This document shows, in pieces, positions 35,181-44,367 of a stretch of 64,000 bases of DNA. Below the pieces are notes generated by a model. It searched no databases. It was given only the letters and a program-made list of their open reading frames with translations, and was not told the origin of the DNA. The DNA comes from Vreelandella arcis (GTDB taxonomy: Bacteria > Pseudomonadota > Gammaproteobacteria > Pseudomonadales > Halomonadaceae), in the NCBI RefSeq assembly GCF_900103865.1, contig NZ_FNII01000010.1:1-64000 (forward strand). The letters are read 5' to 3'. The translations under genes were made by a program, and so were the position numbers. The number at the start of each line of letters is the position of its first letter. Positions within the stretch are counted from its first letter, which is position 1.

Positions 35181-35280
35181 ATTCAGTTGCTCTGCCCTCA
35201 TACTAAGGGTAGTTCAATGCCTCCGTCTGCGGGCCGGGCATCTCCCCTTTTTCATGCATCCACCTCCGGGGCAGAGCACT

Positions 35281-35898
35281 ATGGGAATTCTTTACAAATC
35301 GTTTCAACAGCGGGCTGTCTGGCAGCTGACGTCCGTGATGGCGCTGGTGTTGTTACTCAGCGGCTGTGGGATCAACAACATCCCCACTTATGATGAGCAA
35401 GTCACCTCTGCCTGGTCCCAGGTGGAAAACCAGTACCAGCGCCGCGCCGACCTGATTCCCAACCTGGTGGAAACCGTCAAAGGTTTTGCGGCCCAGGAGC
35501 AGGAAACCCTGACCGCGGTGATTGAAGCGCGCTCCAAGGCCACCTCAATTCAGGTGGACGAGAGCATTCTTGACAACCCCGAGAAGTTGCAGCAGTTCCA
35601 GCAGGCCCAAGGTGAGCTGAGCAGTGCCCTGAGCCGCCTGATGGCAGTGTCCGAACGTTACCCGGATCTGAAGTCGAACCAGAACTTCCTTGCCTTGCAG
35701 TCACAGCTTGAAGGCACCGAGAACCGGATTGCCGTTGCGCGTCGGGATTTCATTCAAGCGGTGGAGCGCTACAACACCGAGCTGCGCACCTTCCCGGGCA
35801 AAATCTGGCACAGCATGCTATATAGCGACCTGGAGCCTCGCGCCAACTTCGAGGCCACCACGGAAAATGCCGATGAAGCACCAGCGGTGGACTTCTGA
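35281..35898 (+). CDS. LemA family lipoprotein
   Basis: A 205-residue LemA protein. The leader with lipobox LLLSGC gives a lipidated cysteine, and the helical domain starts with TYDEQVTSAWSQVENQYQRRADLIPNLVETVKGFA, typical of LemA. The start at 35281 gives the leader directly after MGILYKSFQQR; an in-frame start at 35140 lies inside iadA. The stop overlaps the next gene's ATG. LemA plus TPM-domain genes are a conserved envelope trio whose role (protein quality or membrane repair) is not settled. Confidence 0.9.
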   Translation: MGILYKSFQQRAVWQLTSVMALVLLLSGCGINNIPTYDEQVTSAWSQVENQYQRRADLIPNLVETVKGFAAQEQETLTAVIEARSKATSIQVDESILDNPEKLQQFQQAQGELSSALSRLMAVSERYPDLKSNQNFLALQSQLEGTENRIAVARRDFIQAVERYNTELRTFPGKIWHSMLYSDLEPRANFEATTENADEAPAVDF

Positions 35899-36659
35899 TG
35901 GCTACCCTGATTCGCAAAAGTCTGCTGCTGACGTTCCTACTATGGCTTCCGGTCACCGTCTGGGCTCAGTCAACGCCTGAGTTTCCCGAACTGACTGGCC
36001 GGGTGGTCGACCGGGCAGAGATGCTCTCCCCGGAAGTGGAAACACGCCTGACCCAGATGCTTGAGGCCCACGAAGATGCCAGCACCGAACAGGTGGTGGT
36101 GGTCACGCTGCCGGATCTGCAGGGGTATCCGATTGAGGATTTCGGCTATCAACTGGGCCGGCACTGGGGGATTGGCCAGGAGGACGAGGATAACGGCGCC
36201 CTGCTGATCGTGGCCGAGGAAGAGCGGGCCATCCGCATCGAAGTGGGTTATGGCCTTGAAGGCCGACTCACCGACGCCCAATCCTCTGTCATCATTAATC
36301 AGGCGATCAGCCCGGCTTTCCGCCAAGGCGATTTTGAGGCCGGTATCGTCAACGGAACCGCTGCCATGATCCAGGTTCTCGGCGGCGAGCCCATGGCGGT
36401 TCCCGAGGGTCAGCAGACCCGTTCAGCCCAGGAAAAGCCTAACGCTGGAGTGGTGGGGCTGCTCTTCATCGTCATGCTGGCGGTGGTGTTCTTTATCGGC
36501 AGTCGCGGTGGCCGTGGAGGACGCGGGGGTGCTGCCCTCGTCGGTGCGGCCTTGCTCGGCGCTGCCATGGGTGGCCGTGGCGGCGGCGGTGGCAGTGGCG
36601 GCGGTTTTGGCGGCGGTGGTGGCGGCTTCGGCGGTGGCGGTGCCTCCGGTGGCTGGTAA
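35898..36659 (+). CDS. TPM-domain protein (YgcG-like), exported
   Basis: A 253-residue membrane protein. Signal peptide (to about VWA), TPM domain (residues 28-160: LTGRVVDRAEMLSPEVETRL, STEQVVVVTLPDLQGYPIEDFG, EVGYGLEGRLTD), one membrane segment (VVGLLFIVMLAVVFFIG), then a cytoplasmic glycine-rich tail of GGRGG and GGGFGGGG repeats ending ASGGW. This is the standard YgcG layout. It overlaps the lemA-like stop by one base, so the two are co-translated. Confidence 0.92.
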   Translation: MATLIRKSLLLTFLLWLPVTVWAQSTPEFPELTGRVVDRAEMLSPEVETRLTQMLEAHEDASTEQVVVVTLPDLQGYPIEDFGYQLGRHWGIGQEDEDNGALLIVAEEERAIRIEVGYGLEGRLTDAQSSVIINQAISPAFRQGDFEAGIVNGTAAMIQVLGGEPMAVPEGQQTRSAQEKPNAGVVGLLFIVMLAVVFFIGSRGGRGGRGGAALVGAALLGAAMGGRGGGGGSGGGFGGGGGGFGGGGASGGW

Positions 36660-36719
36660 CGCCGCAGGGCTATCCGTACGCGCTGAATCCTCACACCTGA
36701 CAATGAGAATCACACAATC

Positions 36720-37337
36720 ATGACATTACTAAGCAAAAGCGATCAGGAAGCCGTTACCGCTGCTATCAACGAGGTAGAGCGGGAAACCGACGCCGAACTG
36801 GTCACCGTGCTGACGGCTCAGTCCGATAACTACAGCTATATACCCCTACTTTGGGCCGGCATCCTGGCGTTGCTGGTGCCGGGTATTGTCAATTACGTCG
36901 GCAACTGGTTCGGTGCCGACGTGCTGTTGCTGGTGCAGTGGGGCACGTTCATCCTGCTCAGCCTGTTGTTCCGGATGCCCAACATCAACACCCGCCTGAT
37001 TCCCCAGCAGGTGCGTTACTGGCGCGCCTCCAACCTGGCGCGGCGGCAGTTCCTGGAGCAGCGTCTGCACCATACCGACGGTGGTACCGGCATGTTGATC
37101 TTTGTCTCGGAAGCGGAACGCTATGTGGAGATCCTGGTGGATCAGGGCATCGCCGACGTTCTGGACAACAAGGTGTGGGAAGACATCGTGGCGGATTTCA
37201 CCGCCAAGGTGCACCAGGGCGAGACCCGGCAGGGTTTTCTTGACTGCATTGCCGCCTGCGGCAAGCTGCTGAAGGAGCACGTGCCGGCTACCCACGAGCG
37301 CAACGAGCTGCCCAATCATCTGGTGATTTTAGAGTAA
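36720..37337 (+). CDS. TPM-domain membrane protein
   Basis: A 205-residue protein with a split TPM domain interrupted by two membrane segments (YIPLLWAGILALLVPGIVNYV and VLLLVQWGTFILLSLLF). It keeps AINEVERETDAELVTVLTAQS at the front and TGMLIFVSEAERYVEILVDQGIADVL behind. It is the third gene of the LemA/TPM operon and ends at a bidirectional terminator. Function unknown beyond association with LemA. Confidence 0.85.
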   Translation: MTLLSKSDQEAVTAAINEVERETDAELVTVLTAQSDNYSYIPLLWAGILALLVPGIVNYVGNWFGADVLLLVQWGTFILLSLLFRMPNINTRLIPQQVRYWRASNLARRQFLEQRLHHTDGGTGMLIFVSEAERYVEILVDQGIADVLDNKVWEDIVADFTAKVHQGETRQGFLDCIAACGKLLKEHVPATHERNELPNHLVILE

Positions 37338-37365
37338 CGAGCGTCGTAATCCGCTCAATAATCAC

Positions 37366-37396
37366 AAAAAGCCTCGCCGTAACGGCGAGGCTTTTT
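37366..37396. terminator. Bidirectional rho-independent terminator
   Basis: A perfect 14-bp stem (AAAAAGCCTCGCCG / CGGCGAGGCTTTTT) with a TAA loop. A-run and T-run on either side let it serve both the LemA/TPM operon and the convergent alcohol dehydrogenase gene. Confidence 0.95.
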
Positions 37397-37427
37397 GGTC
37401 AGTTGCGTGTGGTTTATCTAAAGCGCA

Positions 37428-38591
37428 TTACGGCGTCATTACCACCTTGATACACCCGTCCTGCTTGGCGTTGAATTGGGCATAGGCCTCGGGCGCATCA
37501 GTTAGCGGGTAACGGTGCGTGATGATGAACGAAGGGTCGATTAGCCCCTGCTCCACCGTATTGAGCAACGGCTTGAGATATTGCTGCATGTGGGTTTGCC
37601 CGCTCTTGACGGATAACGACTTGTTCATCAGCGCGTTGAGCGCGAAACCATCGACTTTGTCGGTATATACACCGGGAAGCGACAGTCGGCCGCCCTTGCG
37701 CACTGACATGATCATTTCGTTGATCGCTGTGGGATGGTTCTCCTCGCTGGAATCCGCGCTGCGACGCTCGGCTTCGGGGTCGCCCTGGCCGTGGGCCTCG
37801 GCGCCGACGCAGTCGATTGCGCAGTCCGGCCCACGTCCGGCGGTCATCTCCAGCAGTTTGCTGTAGACGTCGGTCTCCTCGAAGTTGATCACCTCGGCGC
37901 CGCCTTTCTCGTTGGCCAGCTTGAGCCGCTCGGGTACCCGGTCGATAGCGATCACCCGTCCAGCGCCGCGCATCCAGGCGCTACGTATAGCGAACTGGCC
38001 AACTGGGCCGCAACCCCAGATGGCGACCGTATCGCCGGCTTCCATGTCGCAGTTGTGCACGGCCATGTAGCCGGTCGGGTAGATGTCCGACAGAAATAAA
38101 AGCTTATCGTCGGGCAGGTCGGATTCGACCTTGATCGGGCCGACGTCTGCATAGGGTACGCGCACATATTCGGCCTGGCCGCCGGGAATCCCGCCCAACA
38201 TGTGCGAGTAACCGAACAGTGCGGATGGCGAGTGGCCCATGGCACTGGCGGCCATGTCGGCGTTGGGGTTGGACTCGTCGCATAGCGAGTAGAGATGTTT
38301 GTTGCAGAAGAAACAGCTGCCGCAGGCGATGGTGAAAGGCACCACCACGCGATCACCTTTTTTAAGGTTGTTCACCGCCGAGCCGGTTTCGACGACTTCG
38401 CCCATGAACTCGTGACCGATGATGTCGCCTTCCTGCATGCCGCCCATCAGGCCATTGTAAAGGTGCAGGTCGGAACCGCAGATCGCGGTCGCGGTAACCT
38501 TGATAACCGCGTCGCGGGGCTCCTGGATCTTGGGGTCGTCGACGTTATCGACGCGAACATCGTGGGTGCCGTGCCAGGTTAATGCTTTCAT
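37428..38591 (-). CDS. Zinc-dependent alcohol dehydrogenase family protein
   Basis: A 387-residue medium-chain dehydrogenase. The catalytic zinc site is [11 protein letters not shown] and GHEFMGEV, and the structural zinc loop is [16 protein letters not shown]. The Rossmann motif is [29 protein letters not shown]. The insertion with [15 protein letters not shown] resembles glutathione-independent formaldehyde dehydrogenases, which dismutate or oxidise small aldehydes. The ATG follows AAGGAGTCACC. It is monocistronic. Formaldehyde detoxification is plausible given amine oxidation elsewhere in the window, but the substrate is unproven. Confidence 0.92.
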   Translation of the reverse strand: MKALTWHGTHDVRVDNVDDPKIQEPRDAVIKVTATAICGSDLHLYNGLMGGMQEGDIIGHEFMGEVVETGSAVNNLKKGDRVVVPFTIACGSCFFCNKHLYSLCDESNPNADMAASAMGHSPSALFGYSHMLGGIPGGQAEYVRVPYADVGPIKVESDLPDDKLLFLSDIYPTGYMAVHNCDMEAGDTVAIWGCGPVGQFAIRSAWMRGAGRVIAIDRVPERLKLANEKGGAEVINFEETDVYSKLLEMTAGRGPDCAIDCVGAEAHGQGDPEAERRSADSSEENHPTAINEMIMSVRKGGRLSLPGVYTDKVDGFALNALMNKSLSVKSGQTHMQQYLKPLLNTVEQGLIDPSFIITHRYPLTDAPEAYAQFNAKQDGCIKVVMTP

Positions 38592-38898
38592 GGTGACTCC
38601 TTGTCACTAGGGACTCCGTGTCTCCAGGCCACAGCCAACTGTCGCCAGGCATCAGGTCTACTGAACGCACTAGAAATACATGCTTTACGTTTAAAAGATT
38701 GAATGAAAGGCTGAGGCTTGCGGAGGGACACCTTCAAGTTAGTAAGTGCCCACAAGCCTGTCAAGCAGGTCTCGGTTCGGTCGATGCAGTGCGTGGCGCA
38801 CCGTTAGCCCGTCGTGTGCCTAATGGGTGCTTAGCGGCCCCATCTCGGTTACTCTACACTCGGCGTTTGCGTTCCATAAATTAAGGATAGTCGTATCA
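38592..38898. other. Intergenic region, divergent promoters
   Basis: About 300 bases between the divergent dehydrogenase gene and the membrane protein gene at 38899. I see no gene, repeat or RNA. It must hold promoters for both sides. Confidence 0.35.
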
Positions 38899-39840
38899 AT
38901 GTTGGGATTCCTGCAGGGACTTTCCTATGGCCTGTTTATGACCTGCCTGCCTTGGCTGCTGGTAGGCCTCTATAACCCTGGCCTGGCACTTCCGTGGCCG
39001 GCGCCCGGTCGGCTGCAGGTCATCTTCCGCTACTGCCTATTGGTTCCCTTCATTAGCATGCTGCTGTGGCTGACGTCCCTGTGGGGTGGTTTCAGTCCCA
39101 GCCTATTTGGCTGGCTGTCGGGCATCGTGGCCATTCCGGTGGCGCTGCCCGTCGAGCGCACGTTGCGCGGCTGGCTGGCCCGCCGCCGTGAGCGTCGTCA
39201 GGCTGCTCAGCGCGTGGCCGAGACACAGCAACGCCGTGCCCAGGAGGAACGCAGGGCCCATGAGGCGGGGGTGTCGGTGCTTGACCCGGCAAGGCCCCCC
39301 GAAGGTGCCGACGAGCTTGTGTTGGCCATGTGCCGGGTCAAGCAAAGCCTGCTGGACGTTAATCGCCCCGACCTGGCGATTCTGGCCGACCGCCTCTACA
39401 GCCGCTACCGCCATGTGATGGACGTGCTCGGCGAGCGTTTTCAGCATGGCGAATTGGCCTTCAAACGCTCCCAGGGCTTGGTCACCCAGGTGTGCTTCGG
39501 CGCGGTGGATACGCTGACGACCATGGCCTCCCAGGCGCGCGGGGTGGTGAGCGTGGACGGCGACTACGTGCGGGGTCGCCTGAACCGCGAGGGCAGTCAA
39601 CTGAGCGAAGAAGAGCGTGCCGCCTTGGTGCGCCGCCTGGATCTGCTGGTGGAGACCGAGCACCGCCTGTACGAGCTCTCTGCGCGCATCGAATCGGCGC
39701 TGACCGTGCTCGATGATACCGCTGTTTCCATGGCGCGCATCGAGACGGCGCGCCCGCAGGCGTCGGTCACCACCGAGACGGCGCTTGAAGACCTGCGCCG
39801 CTTCGTCGAAGGCGCAGACCGTTATGCGCGCAAGGAGTAA
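38899..39840 (+). CDS. Membrane protein with coiled-coil domain, TelA partner
   Basis: A 313-residue protein. Two or three membrane segments near the start (LSYGLFMTCLPWLLVGLY, YCLLVPFISMLLWLTSLW, then SGIVAIPVALPVE) lead to a charged helical region (RRRERRQAAQRVAETQQRRAQEERR). A helical C-terminal domain follows. It lies directly upstream of a telA-like gene, as XpaC-like membrane proteins do in other genomes, but I do not see a decisive motif. The ATG at 38899 follows AAGGATAGTCGTATCA. Confidence 0.75.
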   Translation: MLGFLQGLSYGLFMTCLPWLLVGLYNPGLALPWPAPGRLQVIFRYCLLVPFISMLLWLTSLWGGFSPSLFGWLSGIVAIPVALPVERTLRGWLARRRERRQAAQRVAETQQRRAQEERRAHEAGVSVLDPARPPEGADELVLAMCRVKQSLLDVNRPDLAILADRLYSRYRHVMDVLGERFQHGELAFKRSQGLVTQVCFGAVDTLTTMASQARGVVSVDGDYVRGRLNREGSQLSEEERAALVRRLDLLVETEHRLYELSARIESALTVLDDTAVSMARIETARPQASVTTETALEDLRRFVEGADRYARKE

Positions 39841-39903
39841 TGCGCCGCTTGGCGCTACCCTGCGATTTTGGCAACGGTTTTATTAATAGCCCAGGAGATG
39901 TCC

Positions 39904-41106
39904 ATGACTCAGCCATCCGATGACCAACGTCGCCTCTCCCTGCCACCGGTAGACGAGATCGCCGACCAGGTGGGCGTCCGCCAGGCCGATGCCGACTCGG
40001 TCGACGCTGATGACCGTGACATCGACCCTGAGCTTGAGGCGATGGCCGACCACTTCGTCGAGGAGGTTCTCGCCGGGGATGACGAGGCGTCGGTGGTTCG
40101 CCAGCGCCGTGCCGTGGACGAGATGGGCCTGGAACTGCAGCAGCAGGCGGCCCATCGCAGCGCCATGCTGCAAACGCCGCTGCGCCAGCTGGCTCACCAG
40201 GGCGACGAAGGCGGGCCGGTTGCCAAGGCGCTGACCAATCTGCGTGGGCGCATGGAGGGGCTCGATCCTGCCCGCCATCGCCTGGCGCCAAGCGCGCTGG
40301 ACCGCGTCATGGCGATCATTCCCGGCATCGACAGCCGCCTACAGCGCTACTTCCGCAAGTTCGAGAATGCCCAGCAGGCGCTGGATGCCATCATCGAGGA
40401 ACTGGAGAGCGGTCGCGACATGTTGCATCGCGACAACCTCACCCTCAGCGATGACCAGCAAGCCCTCAATAACATCCTGGGCGAGTTGAACCGTCAAATT
40501 GCCCTGGGTCGCTTGATCGATCGCCGTCTGAAAGACGAAATTGCCGCCCGCGATGCCAATGATCCACGGCGTCAGTTCCTTGAGGAGGAACTGCTCTTCC
40601 CACTACGCCAGCGCATTGTCGACCTTCAGCAGCAGCTGGCGGTGAGTCAGCAGGGCGTGCTGGCGCTGGAGGTCATCATCCGCAACAACCGTGAGTTGAT
40701 GCGCGGCGTGGATAGGGCGATTAACGTTACCGTCTCGGCGCTCACCGTGGCGGTGACCGTGGCCATGGCCATGGCCAATCAGCGCCTGGTGCTGGATCGC
40801 GTCGAAGCCCTCAATGACACCACCTCGCAGATGATTGGCGGCACCGCCAAGGCGCTGCGCCAGCAGGGGGTGGATATCCAGAAGCGGGCCTCCGGGGCGA
40901 TGCTCGACATGGAGGTGCTTGAGGAGGCCTTCGGCGATGTCATGGGTGCGATCGACGATCTCTCGAGCTACCGTCAGGAGGCCCTGCCCCGCCTGGATGA
41001 ACAGATCGACCGCCTGGCGAGCCTTGCCAAGCAGGGGGGCGCCTCCATCGAGCGTCTCCGTGAGGGTAACGCGTCGCAACCCCCGGACGGCGCCGCTACT
41101 CACTGA
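39904..41106 (+). CDS. telA: Toxic anion resistance protein, TelA family
   Basis: A 400-residue largely helical protein. TelA marks include RLQRYFRKFENAQQALDAII, RRQFLEEELLFPLRQRIVDL, RNNRELMRGVDRAINVTVSAL and MANQRLVLDRVEALNDTTSQMI. The family is tied to tellurite and other stress resistance and envelope integrity; the biochemical role is unknown. I chose ATG 39904, seven bases after GGAG; an ATG six bases earlier abuts the site. Probably co-transcribed with the membrane protein before it. Confidence 0.9.
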   Translation: MTQPSDDQRRLSLPPVDEIADQVGVRQADADSVDADDRDIDPELEAMADHFVEEVLAGDDEASVVRQRRAVDEMGLELQQQAAHRSAMLQTPLRQLAHQGDEGGPVAKALTNLRGRMEGLDPARHRLAPSALDRVMAIIPGIDSRLQRYFRKFENAQQALDAIIEELESGRDMLHRDNLTLSDDQQALNNILGELNRQIALGRLIDRRLKDEIAARDANDPRRQFLEEELLFPLRQRIVDLQQQLAVSQQGVLALEVIIRNNRELMRGVDRAINVTVSALTVAVTVAMAMANQRLVLDRVEALNDTTSQMIGGTAKALRQQGVDIQKRASGAMLDMEVLEEAFGDVMGAIDDLSSYRQEALPRLDEQIDRLASLAKQGGASIERLREGNASQPPDGAATH

Positions 41107-41128
41107 CGTGGCGGAATGGCCTACGCGG

Positions 41129-41416
41129 CTACTTGAAGCGCGAAGAAGCGTCCTGGAAGGCCTTGCGCATCAACTCCCAGGAGTCTTCCATCCCCTGGCG
41201 GACCGTCTCCCAGGCGGCTTCGCTTGAATGCTGAAGCTCGTCGAGGCGTTGTTGTGTCTCCGCCCGGCGCTGCTTGAGCCGCTCGATGTCCTCGTGGTAC
41301 TTGACCCTGGCCTCGTCACTGGCCTGGCGGGCCTTGGCGATCAGCTCGTCGATCTCTTTATTCCACTCGTCGAGCCGGGCTTTCATTTCCTCAACAAATT
41401 CGTCGCGTTGATTCAT
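41129..41416 (-). CDS. Small coiled-coil protein
   Basis: A 95-residue protein that is almost entirely charged helix (MNQRDEFVEEMKARLDEWNK, then ELIAKARQASDEARVKYHED and RLKQRRAETQQRLDELQ) with a clear heptad pattern. Proteins of this type occur with phasins and stress genes but have no fixed function. The ATG at 41416 follows AAGGAGAGAGTGCACC; in-frame codons upstream lack a site. It converges on telA with 22 bases between stops. Confidence 0.75.
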   Translation of the reverse strand: MNQRDEFVEEMKARLDEWNKEIDELIAKARQASDEARVKYHEDIERLKQRRAETQQRLDELQHSSEAAWETVRQGMEDSWELMRKAFQDASSRFK

Positions 41417-41665
41417 GGTGCACTCTCTCCTTGCGGTAACGGCGATGACGGATTCGGCGTTGATGATCCGTCGACATTTTAGGCTCTCCCCTTTATACCA
41501 GCGTCTCCTGGCTAACGCACTTAGCGGCTTCGCCACGCGCGCGGGCCGATTGATGGGTGGTTTTTCCCATTGGTAGGGCTTCTGCATTGCTCATAACCAA
41601 GGTTACTACCACAATAACCAAAGCGGACTTGTATACATGTAACCAGCGGCGGTGGAGTGCCTAGT

Positions 41666-42958
41666 ATGAAGACGTTGTCGAACATGGGGTTTGCCCTATT
41701 CGGTGCGGCGCTGGTCGCCATCAGTTATGGTCTTGCGCGCTTTGCGTTTGGTCTGTTCGTACCCTCCATCAGCGATGAGTTGTCACTGTCGTCGTATGTC
41801 GTCGGTATCATCGGCGCGCTGCCGTTCATCAGTTTTGTGCTGGCCACGCTGGTGGCACCTCTCGCCGCTGACCGCCTCGGCGCCCGTAATCTGGCGGCGC
41901 TTTCCGGTGGTTTCGGGCTTGGCGGTCTTGCCCTGATCAGTCAGTCGTCAACGTCACTCTCGCTGGGTGTGGGTGTGTTTATCTGTGGCATCTGTACCGG
42001 TTTGATGATGCCGGCACTGACGGCGGCGATGCAGGCGCTGGTAAGCCGTTCGATGCATGGGCGCGTCAGCTCGATCATGAATGCCGGTACCAGCATCGGC
42101 ATCATCGTGGCCGTGCCGACGGTAGTCTTTCTGGCAGATGCTTGGCGGCTTACCTACACGATATTCGCCGTGCTGGCCGGGCTCGGGGTCGTGGCGGCAT
42201 GGTTTTTCATTCCTTCGGTATCCCGTGTCATCCCCGCCAACGCGGCGCCGCCACCGCCCATCGCCCGTGTGCAGTGGTCGCGGCTTATCCGGCTGACGTT
42301 GTTTGCCTTTGCCATGGGCTTTGTATCCGCGCCTTACTGGCTTTTTGCGCCCGACCTGCTGGTGAACCTCGGCGCGCTGCCTGCCCAGAATACCGGCTGG
42401 CTGTGGTTTGCGGTGGGTATCGCCGGGCTGGGTGGTGCCGTCATCAGTGATCTGGCCGACCGTAACAACCCGCCTATTACCCAGGCCTTGATGTTGATGA
42501 TGCTATCCTCAAGCCTGGCATTGCTGGCCGCAAGCCCAAGCCAGTTACCGCTGGCGATGTTTTCCGCGATGGTGTTCGGCCTGGCCTACATGAGTTTGAC
42601 GGGACTTTATCTGATGACCGGCATCCGGCTGCTGCCGGGGCGCATATCGATGGGGCCGGTGCTGCCGTTCATGGCCTGCGCGCTTGGGCAGGCGGTGGGC
42701 TCGCCGGTGATCGGCGGGCTGGTCGAAAGCGTTGGATACGCGGATGCGTTCGCGATCTTTACGGTGATCGGCATCCTGACGGCGGTAATCTCGCCGCTAT
42801 ACCCCGGCCATATCGACTATCTGACCGATGATGAAGAGCCGCAGCCCGAGGCGGAGCATGTGGAAGACACCGGCCTTCAGGCAGCTTATGACCAGCAACT
42901 ACTGGACGAAAATGGTGAACCCGTCGAACCTGTTGCCGAAGACGCCGATACCCGTTAA
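41666..42958 (+). CDS. Major facilitator superfamily transporter (YbfB/CynX-like)
   Basis: A 430-residue protein with 12 predicted membrane helices. The loop-2 motif is APLAADRLGARNLAALSG; the first helix reads ISYGLARFAFGLFVPSISDELSLSSY, common to YbfB/YjiJ-type carriers. A 40-residue acidic C-terminal tail (DDEEPQPEAEHVEDTG, LLDENGEPVEPVAEDADTR) is typical of halophile proteins. The ATG at 41666 follows GGTGGAG; a GTG nine bases upstream overlaps the site. Substrate unknown. Confidence 0.88.
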   Translation: MKTLSNMGFALFGAALVAISYGLARFAFGLFVPSISDELSLSSYVVGIIGALPFISFVLATLVAPLAADRLGARNLAALSGGFGLGGLALISQSSTSLSLGVGVFICGICTGLMMPALTAAMQALVSRSMHGRVSSIMNAGTSIGIIVAVPTVVFLADAWRLTYTIFAVLAGLGVVAAWFFIPSVSRVIPANAAPPPPIARVQWSRLIRLTLFAFAMGFVSAPYWLFAPDLLVNLGALPAQNTGWLWFAVGIAGLGGAVISDLADRNNPPITQALMLMMLSSSLALLAASPSQLPLAMFSAMVFGLAYMSLTGLYLMTGIRLLPGRISMGPVLPFMACALGQAVGSPVIGGLVESVGYADAFAIFTVIGILTAVISPLYPGHIDYLTDDEEPQPEAEHVEDTGLQAAYDQQLLDENGEPVEPVAEDADTR

Positions 42959-43044
42959 TTGGCATGCTTAGAAAAATGAGTTGTTGCCATTAATGCGTAT
43001 AAAAAACAGTAGTTTTTAATTAAATCCGGCATGGTGAGTCTTGG

Positions 43045-44112
43045 TTATACATGCACCCGCTTTAGATAATGCAACAACAGCGGCAATACCAGGATCAGTA
43101 CCGTGATGCGCAGAAGGTGGTGCGAAGTGACGAAGGCCGGGTCTATACCCAATGAAAGGGCCACGAGGCTCAGTTCGGGGGCGCCGCCAGGCATATAAGC
43201 GAGCAGCGCCGCCGCTAACGAGACGCCGGTCAAGGCGTGTATGCCCCACGCTGCCACAATGGCGATGAGTAGCAGTATGACGGCTTGCAGGGTGGCCATG
43301 ATCAACGTGTGTCGTACCTCGGCCAGTGAGGTACCGGCGAAACGCACACCTACCGAGACACCTATCACCACCTGGGCCATGGCGATAAGGCTGGGGGGAA
43401 GCGAGGCGTGGGTCAGCCCCGAAAGATGAAGGCCCGTTGAGATCAGGGCAGGCCCGAACAATAGCGCGTTGGGCAGGTGTAGCCGCTGCCCTAGCCAGGC
43501 GCCAAGCAGACCGGCACCCGCAAGCCACGCCGCATCCTTGGGGCTGGGCAGCCATAACCATTGATCCAGACTCATGCCGGTGGGTTGCAGGCTGACATGA
43601 CCAATCCCGCTTAACAGCGGTGGAATGGCCGCCAACAGGATCAAAATGCGCACCGCATGGGTCATGCCCACCACGCGCAGGTCGGCGTTAGAGTCCAAGG
43701 CCATGCCGGTAACCGCCGAAACGCCACCGGGCACGCCCGCATAGAGGGCAGTATCCATGGAATGGTGCGCGACCCGTCGGGAAAACCATACCGAAAACAG
43801 CATCATCACCGCCGTGGCTAGCAGCATGATGGCGAGACTGGTCAGCCACGCCAGCAGATCGCCGGACATATCCGCGGTAAACGCCGAGCCCAGCATCACC
43901 CCAATCACTACCAACACCCCTTTGCGGCCCCGCCCCGGCGAACGCAACCGCAAGCCCATCAGGCTCGCGGCGGTGGTGGTTATCATGGCGCCGAGCAGCC
44001 AGGGCAGCGGCATTCTCAGCCAGTAGGCAATGCCGCCACCGATCAGCCCCAACGCCAGTGTGGGTAGAAACCGACACAGTGCGATCAGCGGTTGCGCAAT
44101 TGTTGTGTTCAA
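43045..44112 (-). CDS. AbrB-family (AmoA-like) membrane transporter
   Basis: A 355-residue protein with about ten membrane segments in two repeats, each with an AbrB-duplication motif (LGLIGGGIAYWLRMPLPWLLGAM, and GAWLGQRLHLPNALLFGPALIS). Related proteins are annotated as AbrB or ammonia monooxygenase-like; the latter name is historical. AAGGAG at about 44123-44128 lies inside the longer frame that begins 44133, so translation most likely starts at the TTG at 44112 (NTTIAQPL). Confidence 0.82.
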   Translation of the reverse strand: MNTTIAQPLIALCRFLPTLALGLIGGGIAYWLRMPLPWLLGAMITTTAASLMGLRLRSPGRGRKGVLVVIGVMLGSAFTADMSGDLLAWLTSLAIMLLATAVMMLFSVWFSRRVAHHSMDTALYAGVPGGVSAVTGMALDSNADLRVVGMTHAVRILILLAAIPPLLSGIGHVSLQPTGMSLDQWLWLPSPKDAAWLAGAGLLGAWLGQRLHLPNALLFGPALISTGLHLSGLTHASLPPSLIAMAQVVIGVSVGVRFAGTSLAEVRHTLIMATLQAVILLLIAIVAAWGIHALTGVSLAAALLAYMPGGAPELSLVALSLGIDPAFVTSHHLLRITVLILVLPLLLHYLKRVHV

Positions 44113-44367
44113 TATTCGATAACTCCTTATCAAACATCTGGGCCCGCCATGATAATGCAGAGGCGGGCCCAGAGCAGACGCTGATACGTAGTGAGGCGTC
44201 TTGCTATTGTACAGGACACACTAATGTTCGCGTCGCTACCGTTGATTTGTAGGGTGTGCGATAGGCTATGGTTAAAAGATTGATCGGCGTCTGCGGTGAG
44301 TAAGAAATGGACGTAGTTTCTGCCACCAAGGTCGTTATGGGAGCACCAAGCGGATAGGAGCAATGAT

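Noticed and set aside
36480-36657. Tandem repeats that resemble a repeat array
   Set aside because: They encode the glycine-rich tail of the TPM-domain protein; the repetition is codon-level low complexity, not a CRISPR or satellite.
42759-44137. Additional minus-strand frames around the AbrB-like gene
   Set aside because: They overlap the better-supported MFS and AbrB frames in other phases and lack domains.
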